A DNA stretch of 64,000 nucleotides from Roseomonas sp. OT10 (GTDB lineage: Bacteria > Pseudomonadota > Alphaproteobacteria > Acetobacterales > Acetobacteraceae), in NCBI RefSeq assembly GCF_020991085.1, contig NZ_CP087719.1:2376001-2440000 (forward strand), written 5' to 3'. Of the stretch, positions 21,580 through 31,898 are shown one piece after another. Position numbers and translations under genes: made by a program. The notes beneath the pieces were generated by a model. That model was not told the DNA's origin. It saw nothing but the letters and a program-made list of their open reading frames with translations, and ran no database searches. How positions within the stretch are numbered: the first letter of the stretch is position 1; every line of letters begins with the position of its first letter.

Positions 21580-23355
21580 ATGAGTTTGGCCCTCACCCCG
21601 CCCGGATCGGTGTCGTCGGACACGGTACTGTCCCGCGCGCTGGCGGCGTGCCGTGCCCAGTTCGTGGCCGTTGGCGTGTTCAGCGGCGTGGTGAACCTGC
21701 TCCAGCTCACCGTGTCCCTCTACATGATGCAGGTCTTCGACCGGGTCCTGGCCACCCGCAGCATGGACACGCTGTTCTGGCTGACCTTGATCGCCGGGGC
21801 CGCCCTGCTGCTCCTGGCGCTGCTGGAAGGCATGCGCAGCACGGTGATGCAGCGCGCCGCCGCCTGGATCGAGAACCGGGTCGCCCCGGAGGCCTTCATG
21901 CGCGCGCTGGAGGCGCAGCTCCGCAACCGTCCCTACCGGATGGAGGCGCTGCGGGACCTGACCATGGCCCGCAACTGGCTCGGCAGCCCGGGCGCCCTGT
22001 CGCTCTACGATGTCCCGTGGGTGCCGATCTATCTCGGCGTGATCTTCCTGCTGCATCCGGTCCTGGGCTTCATCGCCCTGGGCGGCGCGGTGGTGCTGTT
22101 CTGCCTGACCCTGGTGAGCGAGGCCACCACCTCGCCCCTGCTGAAGAAGGCCAACAACTCCCTGCTCACCACGCACCGCCGGGCCGAGGTGATCGCCCGC
22201 AATGCGGAGGTGATCGACAGCATGGGCATGGGGCCGGCCGTGCTGCGGCGCTGGCGCGAGGGCATGGCGGAAGCCGCGCCGCTCCAGGACCGCGCCACCG
22301 ACCGCTCCAACCTCGTCTCCGCCGTGACGAAGTTCACCCGGCTGATCCTCCAGGTCGCAATCCTGGGCGTCGGCGCCTGGCTGACCGTGCGCCAGGACCT
22401 CACCGCGGGCGCCTCCATCGCCGGCTCCATCATCATGGGCCGCGCCCTGGCCCCGGTGGAGCAGGTGATCGGCGGCTGGAAGTCCCTGGTCCAGGTGCGG
22501 CAGGCCCTGCTGCGCCTGAAGAACTTCCTCGGCACCCCGCGCATCCGCCCGCCGGGCATGCCCCTGCCCGAGCCCCAGGGCGCGCTGTCCATCGAGCGCC
22601 TGACCTATGCGCCCCCGGGCCAGTCCGCGGCCATCATCAAGGGCCTGAGCTTCGGCATCGGGAAGGGCGACAGCGTCGCCATCATCGGCCCCTCTGGCTC
22701 CGGCAAGACCACCCTGGTCCGGCTGCTGATCGGCACCCTGGCCCCCAGCGCCGGCGCCGTGCGGCTGGACGGGGCGGACGTCTCCACCTGGCTGCGCGAG
22801 GATCTGGGCCGCCACGTCGGCTACCTGCCGCAGGATGTCGAGCTCTTCGAGGGCAGCGTCTTCCGCAACATCGCCCGCATGGGCGAGGCCATGCCGGAGG
22901 ACGTGTTCGAGGCGGCGCGCCTCGCCGGCTGCCACGAGATGATCCTGCGCCTGCAGCACGGCTACGACACGGAGGTGGGCGAGAGCGGGCAGCAGCTGTC
23001 CGGCGGCCAGCGCCAGCTGGTCGGCCTGGCGCGGGCCCTGTTCGGCGCCCCCAAGCTCGTCGTGCTCGACGAGCCGGACAGCAGCCTGGACGGCGATGCG
23101 GAGGCCCGGCTGCTCTCCGCCCTGCGGGAGCTGAAGGCCCAGGGCACCACGGTGATCCTGGTCAGCCATCGCCCGGTGCTGGTGCAGGTGGTGGACAAGG
23201 TGATGGTGCTGCGCGACGGGTCGATCGAGGCCTTCGGCCCGCGGCAGGAGGTGCTGAGCCGGGTGATGGGCCCGCGCCCGGCCCCGGTGCCGGTCGCCGC
23301 GCCGCGCCCGCAGCAGGATGGGCCGGGCACCGCCCGGCCGGGAGTGGCCGCATGA
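21580..23355 (+). CDS. Type I secretion ABC transporter (PrtD/AprD-like)
   Basis: A 591-aa inner-membrane exporter with fused membrane and ATPase parts. It energises one-step secretion from cytoplasm to exterior. Membrane segments lie within residues about 25-300 (GVVNLLQLTVSLYMMQVFDRVL is a typical PrtD stretch). Walker A GPSGSGKTT is at 370-378, the signature LSGGQ at 473-477, and Walker B ends with D497-E498. There is no N-terminal peptidase-like domain, which places it with PrtD/AprD rather than HlyB. ATG 21580 follows AGGAGA; GTG 21577 is also in frame. It overlaps the fusion-protein gene by 4 bases. Confidence 0.94.
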   Translation: MSLALTPPGSVSSDTVLSRALAACRAQFVAVGVFSGVVNLLQLTVSLYMMQVFDRVLATRSMDTLFWLTLIAGAALLLLALLEGMRSTVMQRAAAWIENRVAPEAFMRALEAQLRNRPYRMEALRDLTMARNWLGSPGALSLYDVPWVPIYLGVIFLLHPVLGFIALGGAVVLFCLTLVSEATTSPLLKKANNSLLTTHRRAEVIARNAEVIDSMGMGPAVLRRWREGMAEAAPLQDRATDRSNLVSAVTKFTRLILQVAILGVGAWLTVRQDLTAGASIAGSIIMGRALAPVEQVIGGWKSLVQVRQALLRLKNFLGTPRIRPPGMPLPEPQGALSIERLTYAPPGQSAAIIKGLSFGIGKGDSVAIIGPSGSGKTTLVRLLIGTLAPSAGAVRLDGADVSTWLREDLGRHVGYLPQDVELFEGSVFRNIARMGEAMPEDVFEAARLAGCHEMILRLQHGYDTEVGESGQQLSGGQRQLVGLARALFGAPKLVVLDEPDSSLDGDAEARLLSALRELKAQGTTVILVSHRPVLVQVVDKVMVLRDGSIEAFGPRQEVLSRVMGPRPAPVPVAAPRPQQDGPGTARPGVAA

Positions 23356-24728
23356 GCTCGACGATCGCCCTGCCTCCCAAGGGAGGCGCCCTGCGCCCCG
23401 CCGGGGTTGATCAGGGGCCGCTGCCCGAGCTGGTGCTGGACCTGCCGCGCCCGCGCACCCGCTGGCCCGTCCTCGCCGGGCTGCTGAGCATCGGCCTGTT
23501 CTTCGGGGGCTTCGCCGCCTGGTCCTTCCTGGCCCCGCTGAGCGAGTCCGCGGTGGCACCCGGCGTCATCAAGGCCGAGGGCAGCCGGCGGGCCGTCCAG
23601 CACCTGGAGGGCGGCATCGTCCGCGAGATCCTGGCGCGCGACGGCGACACGGTGAAGGCCGGGCAGGTGCTGATGCGGCTGGACGACATCCAGGCCGGCA
23701 GCACGCTGGAGAGCCTGCGCGGCGCCCGCTGGTCCCTGCTGGCGCAGGATGCCCGGCTGGCCGCCGAGCTGGCCGGCAAGCCGGACATCGCCTTCCCCGC
23801 CGACATCATGGCCACCGACGATGCGCGGGCGCAGGAGGCGATGACCGGCCAGCGCATCCTGTTCACGACGCGCAACGCGAACCTGACGAGCCAGCTTCAG
23901 GTGCTGGAAGCCCGGCTGGTGCAGCACGAGGCCACCATCGCCTCCGCCCGCGCCCAGATCACGAGCCAGCAGCGGCAGATCGTCCTGCTCCGGCGGGAGG
24001 AGAACGACGTCCAGGGCCTGCTCCGCCAGGGGCTGGAGCGCATGCCCCGGCTGCTGGCGCTGCAGCGCCAGATCGCGTCCAACGAGGGCGCCCTGCAGGA
24101 CCTCATGGGCCAGGTCGAGCGCGCCCAGGGGCAGATCGCGGAGACCCAGCACGAGCTCCAGCGGGTGCGCGACCAGCGGCTGCAGGAGGTGTCGACCGAG
24201 GCGCGGGAGGTCCGCTCCAAGCTGCTGGACGCGGATGAGCGGCTCCGGGCCGCCACCGACGTCGCGACACGGCGCGAGATCGTCGCCCCCGAGGACGGCA
24301 CGGTGCTGAGCAGCAAGTTCTTCAACCCCGGCGCGGTGGTGCGCCCCGGCGACATGGTGCTGGAGCTGGTGCCCTCGCACGACCGGCTGATCGCCGAGGT
24401 GAAGGTCTCGCCCGGCGACATCGACGTCGTCCATACCGGGCTGCAGGCGGAGGTGCGCCTCCCGGCCTTCAAGCAGCGGCTGGTTCCCTATCTCCATGGC
24501 CACGTCACCTTCGTCGGCGGCGATGTGAACGCGGACCAGCAGCGGGGGATCGAGTTCTACCGGGCCCAGATCCTGATCGACCAGGAACAGCTCGCGGCCC
24601 TGGAAGGCGTGCAGCTCCGCGCCGGCATGCCGGTCGAGGCGCACATCCAGATCGGCGAACGCTCCTTCTTCCGCTACATGATGCAGCCGGTCATCGACAG
24701 CTTCCACAGGGCCTTCCATGAGCAATGA
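23352..24728 (+). CDS. Type I secretion membrane-fusion protein (HlyD/PrtE-like)
   Basis: A 458-aa periplasmic adaptor that links the ABC exporter to an outer-membrane TolC-type channel. It has one N-terminal membrane helix (residues about 40-60), a lipoyl/barrel half at VQHLEGGIVREILARDGD, a long coiled-coil hairpin (about 125-290, rich in Q, E, R and L), and the barrel return RREIVAPEDGTVLSS. The C-terminal family signature GMPVEAHIQIGERSFFRYMMQP is present. ATG 23352 overlaps the exporter stop. No TolC gene lies in the window. Confidence 0.94.
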   Translation: MSSTIALPPKGGALRPAGVDQGPLPELVLDLPRPRTRWPVLAGLLSIGLFFGGFAAWSFLAPLSESAVAPGVIKAEGSRRAVQHLEGGIVREILARDGDTVKAGQVLMRLDDIQAGSTLESLRGARWSLLAQDARLAAELAGKPDIAFPADIMATDDARAQEAMTGQRILFTTRNANLTSQLQVLEARLVQHEATIASARAQITSQQRQIVLLRREENDVQGLLRQGLERMPRLLALQRQIASNEGALQDLMGQVERAQGQIAETQHELQRVRDQRLQEVSTEAREVRSKLLDADERLRAATDVATRREIVAPEDGTVLSSKFFNPGAVVRPGDMVLELVPSHDRLIAEVKVSPGDIDVVHTGLQAEVRLPAFKQRLVPYLHGHVTFVGGDVNADQQRGIEFYRAQILIDQEQLAALEGVQLRAGMPVEAHIQIGERSFFRYMMQPVIDSFHRAFHEQ

Positions 24729-25038
24729 TCCTACCGTGCCGGCCGGGCTGCCCGTCCTCTTCGCTGACGGGATCATCGAGGCCCATGTCCGCAACGGCGT
24801 GGCCCGCGTCACCCTCGGCCAGGCGGGTGGCGATGGCCGCGGGGTGGCCACCGGCCAGCTGATCGTGCCGATCACCCAGCTTCCGACGATCCTGAACAGC
24901 CTCGCGCGGCTGGCGCAGGAGCTGGAGGCCCGGGCACGCCAGGGCGCCGCCGCCAACACGACTCCTCCCCCTGCCGGCGGCCCGGCCGCCCCCGCGGCGC
25001 CGGACGTGCCGCCGGGCTCGGCCTTCCGCTTCTCCTGA
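24718..25038 (+). CDS. Hypothetical 106-aa protein translationally coupled to the exporter
   Basis: I do not recognise this protein. It starts with ATG inside the last codons of the fusion-protein gene (11-base overlap), which argues that it is real and made with the exporter. Residues 10-75 look folded: two short strands (GIIEAHVRNGVARVTL) and an amphipathic helix (QLPTILNSLARLAQELEARA). The last 30 residues are Ala/Pro-rich and probably flexible, ending SAFRFS. There is no signal peptide, membrane helix or glycine-rich RTX repeat. It could be a small cytoplasmic partner of the exporter or even a small secreted substrate; the sequence does not decide. Confidence 0.7.
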   Translation: MSNDPTVPAGLPVLFADGIIEAHVRNGVARVTLGQAGGDGRGVATGQLIVPITQLPTILNSLARLAQELEARARQGAAANTTPPPAGGPAAPAAPDVPPGSAFRFS

Positions 25039-25062
25039 AGGTCCGGCCAGCGGGGCATCCCA

Positions 25063-25100
25063 GGCGCGGGCGAGGGTTCACCCCCCCCCCCACCCGCGCC
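25063..25100. terminator. Hairpin between convergent genes
   Basis: GGCGCGGG (25063-25070) pairs perfectly with CCCGCGCC (25093-25100); the loop contains a run of 11 C (25081-25091). It lies between the convergent secretion operon and glycosyltransferase gene and may act as a weak two-way terminator. No T run is present. Confidence 0.35.
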
Positions 25101-25118
25101 CGGCGTCCGCAGCCCGGT

Positions 25119-26354
25119 TCAGGCATAGGTCGCCGGCGCCCGGCCGGCCGCCAGGGCGTCCACCATCGCCAACTGCCGAGGCAGGCAGACCCGCTGCAGA
25201 TCGTAGCGTTCGAGGATGGTGCGGCGGGCGGCCTGCCGCAGCGGCGCATAGCGGCCAGGGTCGGACAGCACCTCCACGAGCCGCTCCGCAAGCGCCGCGC
25301 TGTCGAAGAAGTCGGTCAGCAGGCCGTTGCGCCCGTCCTGGATCACCTCCTGCACCGGCGGCGTCGCGGAGCCCAGCAGCAAGGCGCCACAGGACATCGC
25401 CTCCAGCGTCGACCAGGACAGCACGAAGGGCACCGTCAGGTAGACATGGGCCGCCGCGACCCGGAACAGGTCCAGCAGCGTCGGATAGGGCAGCAGCCCG
25501 GTGAAATGCATCCGGGCGGGGTCCAGCCCCTGGACCTCCTGCAGCATCTGGTCCTTCCAGGTGCCGCCGCCCCGGGGGGACCGGCCGTACCGGACCTCCT
25601 CCCCCCCCACGAGCACGACATGCGCGTTGGGCCGGCGGCGCATCAGCTCCGGCAGCGCCCTCAGGAAGGTGGGGAAGCCACGATACGGCTCCAGCCCGCG
25701 CGCGACATAGCTCACCACCTCATCCCCGGCATGGAAGGTCGTCCCATCCGGCAGCGTCACCGTGGCCGCCGCGACGGGGGCGCAGCGCTGCGTGTCCACG
25801 CCTTCATGCACCAGGCTGATGCGCTGGCGGAACCAGGGCGGGAAGCGGTCGCGCTGCCACCGCGTCGGCGCCACGCCCCAGTCCGCGGCCTGCATGGCGG
25901 ACACCAGCGGCGCATTCATGGCCCGGACGCGCATGGCGTCCTGGACGGTGATGGTCTCGCCGGGCCCGAAGCCGACATCCGCGCCGCTGACGCTGTAGAA
26001 GAACTCGCTGTAGAGCAGCATCCGCGCGTCCGGGAACACGTCCTTCAGGAACAGCGCGTCGCCCCAGCCCAGGTGGCAGGCGACGACATCCGGCCGGAAC
26101 CCCTCGCGACGGAGGGCGAGCGCATGCTCCCCCGCCTTCTCCGCCCGGCGGAAGGCGGCGCCCATGAACCGGGCATAGCGGTACTCCTCCGCGACCGGCG
26201 GCGGCACGTCGTAGACCCGGAGGTCGATGCCGGGCGCCACATCCACCTGCCGCGCCGAGATGGCCGCCACCCGGGTGCCCGGCCGTGCCGCCAGGGCCGG
26301 CGCGAGGTGGGCGTACTGCCCGGGAAAGTTCGGGTGGACGAGCAGGATCTGCAT
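25119..26354 (-). CDS. Glycosyltransferase family 4 protein
   Basis: A 411-aa GT-B-fold glycosyltransferase, likely transferring a nucleotide sugar onto a cell-surface or carbohydrate acceptor. The N-terminus MQILLVHPNFPGQYAHLAPALA is the acceptor-side Rossmann strand and loop. The C-terminal half has VSYVARGLEPYRGFPTFLRALPELMRR (cut here as residues about 215-245), HVVLVGG, and the donor-binding LSWSTLEAMSCGALLLGS. The motif HVYLTVPFVLSWSTLEAMSCG is typical of group 1 transferases. It faces the secretion operon convergently and stands alone. Sugar and acceptor are unknown. Confidence 0.88.
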   Translation of the reverse strand: MQILLVHPNFPGQYAHLAPALAARPGTRVAAISARQVDVAPGIDLRVYDVPPPVAEEYRYARFMGAAFRRAEKAGEHALALRREGFRPDVVACHLGWGDALFLKDVFPDARMLLYSEFFYSVSGADVGFGPGETITVQDAMRVRAMNAPLVSAMQAADWGVAPTRWQRDRFPPWFRQRISLVHEGVDTQRCAPVAAATVTLPDGTTFHAGDEVVSYVARGLEPYRGFPTFLRALPELMRRRPNAHVVLVGGEEVRYGRSPRGGGTWKDQMLQEVQGLDPARMHFTGLLPYPTLLDLFRVAAAHVYLTVPFVLSWSTLEAMSCGALLLGSATPPVQEVIQDGRNGLLTDFFDSAALAERLVEVLSDPGRYAPLRQAARRTILERYDLQRVCLPRQLAMVDALAAGRAPATYA

Positions 26355-26470
26355 GCGGGGACGACTCTTCTCCGTATCACCGGATCATGAACCCCACCCG
26401 GCGCGGCGCCCAGGCCGGCGGGCCCGCCGGCCGGTGGTGTCCCGATGCTGCCTGCCGCAGACTGCGATCC

Positions 26471-27301
26471 ATGCGTCTGCCTGCCGCCCTCCTGCTCCTC
26501 CTCGCGCCGGGACTTGCGGCCGCGCAGGCCCCTGCCCCGCGCGCCACCCCGGCCCCGGGGCCCACGCGGTCCATCGGTGCCCATGGCAATGGCTGCATCG
26601 CCGGGGCGGTCCAGCTTCCGGCGGAGGGCCCCGGCTGGCAGGCGGTGCGGCTGTCGCGCAACCGGCGCTGGGGGCATCCGGCGATGGTCCGCTGGGTGGA
26701 GCAGTTCGCGGGCCGGGCCCGCGAGGCAGGCTTCCCGGACCTGTGGATCGGCGATCTGTCGCAGCCTCGCGGGGGGCGGATGACCTCCGGCCATGCCAGC
26801 CACCAGACGGGGCTGGACGCCGATATCTGGCTGGACCTCCGGCCGAAGCCCCTCTCCGCCGCGCCGGCGCGCGAGGCGATCGACGTTCCCAGCCTCGTGC
26901 TTCCAGGGCAGGGCCCGGCCGGCGGCGGGCTGGACCCCGCGCGTTGGTCGGAGCGCCATGCGGCGTTGATCGCGCTGGCCGCACGGCAGCCCGGCGTGGA
27001 CCGGATCTTCGTGAACCCCTCGATCAAGCAGGGGCTTTGCGCCGCCCACCGGGGCGAGGCCTGGCTGCGCCTGGTCCGTCCCTGGTACGGGCATGACAGC
27101 CACATGCACGCCCGCCTGCGCTGCCCCGCGGGCGAGTCGGAGTGCCAGGGACAGGCGCCGGTGCCAGCCGGCGATGGCTGCGACGCCTCGCTGGATTGGT
27201 GGTTCAGCGAGGAGGCGAAGCATCCGCCGCCCCGGACCGGCCCCCCGCCGCGCCCTCCCGCGCCGCCCGCCGCCTGCCAGGTGATCTTCCGGGCACCGTG
27301 A
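26471..27301 (+). CDS. mepA: Penicillin-insensitive murein endopeptidase
   Basis: A 276-aa periplasmic LAS-type zinc peptidase that cuts D-Ala-mDAP cross-links in peptidoglycan. The signal peptide runs from MRLPAALLLLLAP to about residue 22. The zinc-binding motifs are GHASHQTGLDADIWL and YGHDSHMHARL, both intact, together with the family motifs RRWGHPAM and FVNPSIKQ. Two C-terminal cysteines plus DASLDWWF match E. coli MepA. ATG 26471 is chosen for the signal peptide; the frame stays open upstream without similarity. The tail is Pro-rich. Confidence 0.92.
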   Translation: MRLPAALLLLLAPGLAAAQAPAPRATPAPGPTRSIGAHGNGCIAGAVQLPAEGPGWQAVRLSRNRRWGHPAMVRWVEQFAGRAREAGFPDLWIGDLSQPRGGRMTSGHASHQTGLDADIWLDLRPKPLSAAPAREAIDVPSLVLPGQGPAGGGLDPARWSERHAALIALAARQPGVDRIFVNPSIKQGLCAAHRGEAWLRLVRPWYGHDSHMHARLRCPAGESECQGQAPVPAGDGCDASLDWWFSEEAKHPPPRTGPPPRPPAPPAACQVIFRAP

Positions 27302-27428
27302 GGGACGGACACCGGTTGCCCTGCTCCGGGATGGCATCGGGCGAGCGGCGTGTTGCAGGTCCCGCTCCGCGATGGCCCGGTCGCAGGACGCCGGCCGGGT
27401 GGGAACCGGCCAGGCCCCGCATCCGCCC

Positions 27429-28660
27429 CTACCCCGGGACCGGACGCCGGTCCTCGACCACCTTTCCATCATTGGGCAGGCTGCCCGGGGCCACCAGTTC
27501 CACCGACCCGCGCAGGCGGGTTGCGCGGCGCAAGGCCTCCTCCAACCGCGCGGCAAGCGCCGCATCGGGCAGCGCCTCAGCCTGTAGCGTCATGGCGTCG
27601 CGCTCCCCGTCCAGCGTCACCACCAGCCTCGCGCGGCGCAGGCCGGGAACCTCGCGCAGCACCTCGGCCACCTGTTCCGGGCGGACGAACATGCCGCGCA
27701 CCTTGGCCGCCTGGTCCGCCCGCCCCATCCAGCCGCGCAGGCGCAGGTTCGTGCGGCCGCAGGGCGAGGCGCCGGGCAGCACCGCGGACAGGTCCCCCGT
27801 CGCGAAGCGCACCAGCGGATAGGCGGGGTTGAGGACGGTCACCACCACCTCCCCCACCTCGCCTTCCGGCAGGGGATCGCCGGTGCCGGGGCGGACGATC
27901 TCCACCACGACATCCTCGTCCACCACCAGCCCCTCGCCGCCTTCCGTCTCGTAGGCGATCAGCCCGCATTCGGCGGTGGCATAGGATTGCCGCACGGTCA
28001 GGCCGCGCGCGGCGTACCATGCGCGCAGCGCCGGCAGGTAGGCGCCTCCGGAGACATGGCCGACGCGGATGGAGGAGAGATCCAGCCCCAGCGAATCCCC
28101 CGCCTCCAGGATGGTGCGCAGGAAGTCGGGCGTGCCGGCATAGCCGCGCGGCCGGAGGTGCGCGATGGCGCGGGCCTGGGCCTCCGTGTTGCCCGTGCCG
28201 GCGGGGACCACCGGGCAGCCCAGCGCGCGCGCCCCGCCCTCCAGCATGAAGCCCGCCGGGGTGAAGTGGTAGGCGAAGCAGTTGTGCAGGATGTCGCCGC
28301 GCCGCAGCCCGCTGGCGTGCAGGGCGCGGGCCATGCGGAAGGGGTCCGCCCCCTCCCCCTGCGGCTCGAAGATCGGACCGGGCGAGACGAAGATTCGGGC
28401 CAGCGCCCCCACCGGCACGCCGTTCAGCCCGGCGAAGGGCGGATCGGCGGCCTGGGCGGCGATCAGGTCGGACTTCCGGGTCAGCGGCAGGGCGGCCAGG
28501 GCGGCGGGGCCGGTGACCGTGGCGGGGTCCAAGCCCGCCAGGACGCGTGCCGCATGCGCCGAGCCGGCCATCGCCCCCGCCAGGAAGCGCGGCAGCCGCT
28601 CCGCCAGGTCTGCGGCGCGCTCCTCGGCGCTGCGCGTCTCGCGCGCGTCGTAGTGGTCGC

Positions 28661-28664
<4 letters not shown>
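27429..28664 (-). CDS. Phenylacetate-CoA ligase-like AMP-binding protein with atypical P-loop
   Basis: A 411-aa ANL-superfamily protein of the PaaK-like group. The later motifs are good: SYATAECG, LVRFATGDLS, GWMGRADQAAKVRGMFVRPEQV, and NDGKVVEDRR at the end, where the C-terminal lysine resides. The usual adenylation P-loop (SSGTTG) is replaced by VSPGPIFEP, so ATP handling may differ. GTG 28664 overlaps the livF stop as GTGA. It closes a seven-gene operon with a branched-chain-type transporter, suggesting activation of an imported carboxylate to a CoA thioester. The exact acid is unknown. Confidence 0.85.
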
Positions 28665-29500
<836 letters not shown>

Positions 29501-29504
29501 GGGG

Positions 29505-30791
29505 CTACCAGCCCAGCCACTCGCGCTTGCGCTCCAGGTTCACCACGCCCACCGGCTGCAGCGCCATGGTGCCGGCGCGGATCAGCTCCTCCACCGAGCC
29601 CTGGCTGGTGTCGCCCTTCACCACGGCGCGGTAGAGGCCGATGCGCATCGTGCCGCGATGGTCCTCGGCGGTGAAGGTGGAGGGCTCGCAGACGCCCTCC
29701 ATCCCGCGCGGCACCCAGTTCTGCCGCGCGTAGAAGCCGTCGCGGATGCGCGGGCCGGTGAGCTGGCCGCCATCCTGGGCGGCATTCTCCATCGCCTCGG
29801 CCATCAGCAGCGCGGCGCAGGTGCCGGCGAGGTAGTGGACGTTGCGGTAGGCATTGCCGGACTGGTCGGACACGCGGCTGATCTCGCGGACCTGCCGCAT
29901 CCCCGGCGCGTCCTGGCCCCAGACGATGGAGGTGCGCACGGGAAAGACGACGCCGTTGGCGGCGGTGCCGGCGGCCTTCATCGCGTTCTCGTCCATGCCC
30001 CAGACATTGCCCAGGAACTGCACCGGCACGCCCGCCGTCTGGCAGGCGCGCAGGACGGAGATGTTGGAGCCCGCCGTGTTGCCCAGATAGGCGTAGTTCA
30101 CCCCCTGCTGCTTCAGCGTCAGGCACTGCGCCGTGTAGTCGCCGGGCGCGAGGGCGAAGGTGATGGCCGGCAGCACCTCGAAGCCCAGCTCGCGCGCCAT
30201 GGCCTCGCCCGCCTCCTTGGGCGAGTTCGGATAGGGGTGGTTGCCGCCCATGTGGACGTACTTCGGCTTGCCCGTCTGGCCGCGGTCCTTCCAGTCCTGC
30301 GCCGCCCATTGCAGCATGCCGCGCAGCGCGTCGGAGTAGGACGGGCCGTAGAAGAAGTTGTAGCCCGTCGCCTCCGCGTTCGGCCGGCCGGACTTGCCGG
30401 CGGCATCCGTCAGCGTCGCGGCGTAGGAGCCGGAGATGAAGGGGATGCGGTCGCGCGTCACGAAGCGCACCAGCGCCTCGGTATCCGCCGTGCCCCAGCC
30501 GTAGATGGCGACGACCTTGTCGCGTCCCGTCCAGCCCTGGTACAGGCTGACCGCGCGCGGCGCTTGGTAGCCGTAATCGGTCGCCAGCACGTTGAGCGGA
30601 CGCCCGCCAATGCCGTTGCGGCTCTGGTTCAGCCAGGCGAGCGCGTCGTTGACGCCCTGGGAATAGGGCGTGCCGACATCGCTGGTGGCACCCGAGAGGT
30701 CCATCAGGTGACCGACCGGGATGCGCTGCTGCGCGGCGGCGGGGAAGGTGAAGGCGGTGGCGGCGACGGCCGCGAGGAGCATCTTGCGCAT
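29505..30791 (-). CDS. Branched-chain-type ABC transporter substrate-binding protein
   Basis: A 428-aa periplasmic type 1 binding protein. The signal peptide is MRKMLLAAVAATAFTFPAAA, cleaved before QQRIPVG. The core has MDLSGATSDVGTPYSQGVNDAL and GYQAPRAVSLYQGWTGRDKVVAIYG (residues about 75-100). This subgroup is common in operons for aromatic or aliphatic acids rather than leucine. It is the fifth gene of the operon, between livM and livF. The neighbouring CoA ligases suggest a carboxylate ligand; this is inference. Confidence 0.9.
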   Translation of the reverse strand: MRKMLLAAVAATAFTFPAAAQQRIPVGHLMDLSGATSDVGTPYSQGVNDALAWLNQSRNGIGGRPLNVLATDYGYQAPRAVSLYQGWTGRDKVVAIYGWGTADTEALVRFVTRDRIPFISGSYAATLTDAAGKSGRPNAEATGYNFFYGPSYSDALRGMLQWAAQDWKDRGQTGKPKYVHMGGNHPYPNSPKEAGEAMARELGFEVLPAITFALAPGDYTAQCLTLKQQGVNYAYLGNTAGSNISVLRACQTAGVPVQFLGNVWGMDENAMKAAGTAANGVVFPVRTSIVWGQDAPGMRQVREISRVSDQSGNAYRNVHYLAGTCAALLMAEAMENAAQDGGQLTGPRIRDGFYARQNWVPRGMEGVCEPSTFTAEDHRGTMRIGLYRAVVKGDTSQGSVEELIRAGTMALQPVGVVNLERKREWLGW

Positions 30792-30820
30792 TCTTGTCCG
30801 TTCCCTGTGCTTGTCGTTGT

Positions 30821-31891
30821 TCAGTGCGAGTAGGGGTAGAGCTTCCAGTAGGCCTTGATCTGCCGCCAGCGATGGGCGAGCCCATCCGGTTCGAAGACCA
30901 GGAACAGGATGATCGCGGCGCCGATCGTCATCTCGCGCAGGAAGGCGATGTTCGGCCCGATCTTCAGCAGCCGGTCGATGGCGCCGCCGGAGAGCGCGTC
31001 CGCCAGGGTCTGCACCACCTCCGGCAGCAGCACCATGAAGGCGGCGCCCATCAGGCTTCCCATGATCGAGCCCAGCCCGCCGATGATGACCATGCCGAGG
31101 AACTGGATGGAGAAGAGGATGTTGAACGCCTCGACGGAGACGAAGAGCAGGTAGTGCGCGTAGAGCGCCCCCGCGATGCCGGCGTAGAAGGAGGCGATGC
31201 CGAAGGACAGCGTGCGGTAGTAGGCGAGGTTGATGCCCATCATCTCGGCGGAGAGGTAGTGGTCGCGCACCGCCACCAGCGCCCGGCCGTCGCGCGTGCG
31301 CATCAGGTTGGCGGCGGCGACGAACAGGACGATCACCGCCAGCAGGACGAGGTAGAAGTACCGCTCCTCCCCCTCGATGCGGAAGCCGAACAGCGCCGGC
31401 GGCTCGGTGATGCGTCCCGCGACGCCGCCGGTGAACCAGCCGGCGCGGGCGAAGAAGTCCTCCAGGATGAACTGCGCGGCGAGAGTCGCGATGGCGAGGT
31501 AGAGCCCCTTCAGCCGCGCCGCCGGCGTGCCGAAGAGCAGCCCCACCAGCGCCGTCATCACCCCCGCAAGCGGGATCGCCAGCAGCACGGGCAGGTGGAC
31601 CGTGTCGTGCAGCCAGGCGGAGGCGAAGGCGCCGAAGCCGAAGAAGGCGGCGTGGCCGATGCTGATCTGCCCGGTGAAGCCGACCAGGATGTTCAGCCCC
31701 AGCGCCGCGATGCCCATGGTCCCGATGCTGATGAGCAGCCCCAGCGCGTAGCGGTCCAGCACCAGCGGCGCGAGGCAGAGCAGCGCGATCCCCAGCCACA
31801 GCGAGAGCCGGCTGTTGCGCGTGGGGAAGATGGTGGTATCCGCCCGGTAGCTGCTGCGGAAATCCCCGGTGGGGGCGGCGATGCCGGCCAT
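30821..31891 (-). CDS. Branched-chain-type ABC permease (LivM-like)
   Basis: A 356-aa inner-membrane permease with about ten membrane segments. The family stretch GLNILVGFTGQISIGHAAFFGFGAFASA is present, as is GGLGSIMGSLMGAAFMVLLPE near the C-terminus. Between them lies the cytoplasmic ATPase-contact region RDGRALVAVRDHYLSAEMMGI. ATG 31891 follows livH by 7 bases. All features look normal. Confidence 0.94.
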   Translation of the reverse strand: MAGIAAPTGDFRSSYRADTTIFPTRNSRLSLWLGIALLCLAPLVLDRYALGLLISIGTMGIAALGLNILVGFTGQISIGHAAFFGFGAFASAWLHDTVHLPVLLAIPLAGVMTALVGLLFGTPAARLKGLYLAIATLAAQFILEDFFARAGWFTGGVAGRITEPPALFGFRIEGEERYFYLVLLAVIVLFVAAANLMRTRDGRALVAVRDHYLSAEMMGINLAYYRTLSFGIASFYAGIAGALYAHYLLFVSVEAFNILFSIQFLGMVIIGGLGSIMGSLMGAAFMVLLPEVVQTLADALSGGAIDRLLKIGPNIAFLREMTIGAAIILFLVFEPDGLAHRWRQIKAYWKLYPYSH

Positions 31892-31898
31892 GCGTCCG

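Noticed and set aside
25081-25091. Homopolymer run of 11 C
   Set aside because: It lies in an intergenic hairpin loop, not in a coding region, so it cannot cause phase variation of a gene here. Could also be a sequencing-length uncertainty.
27302-27428. Terminator between mepA and the convergent PaaK-like gene
   Set aside because: No convincing stem-loop with a T run was found in these 127 bases.
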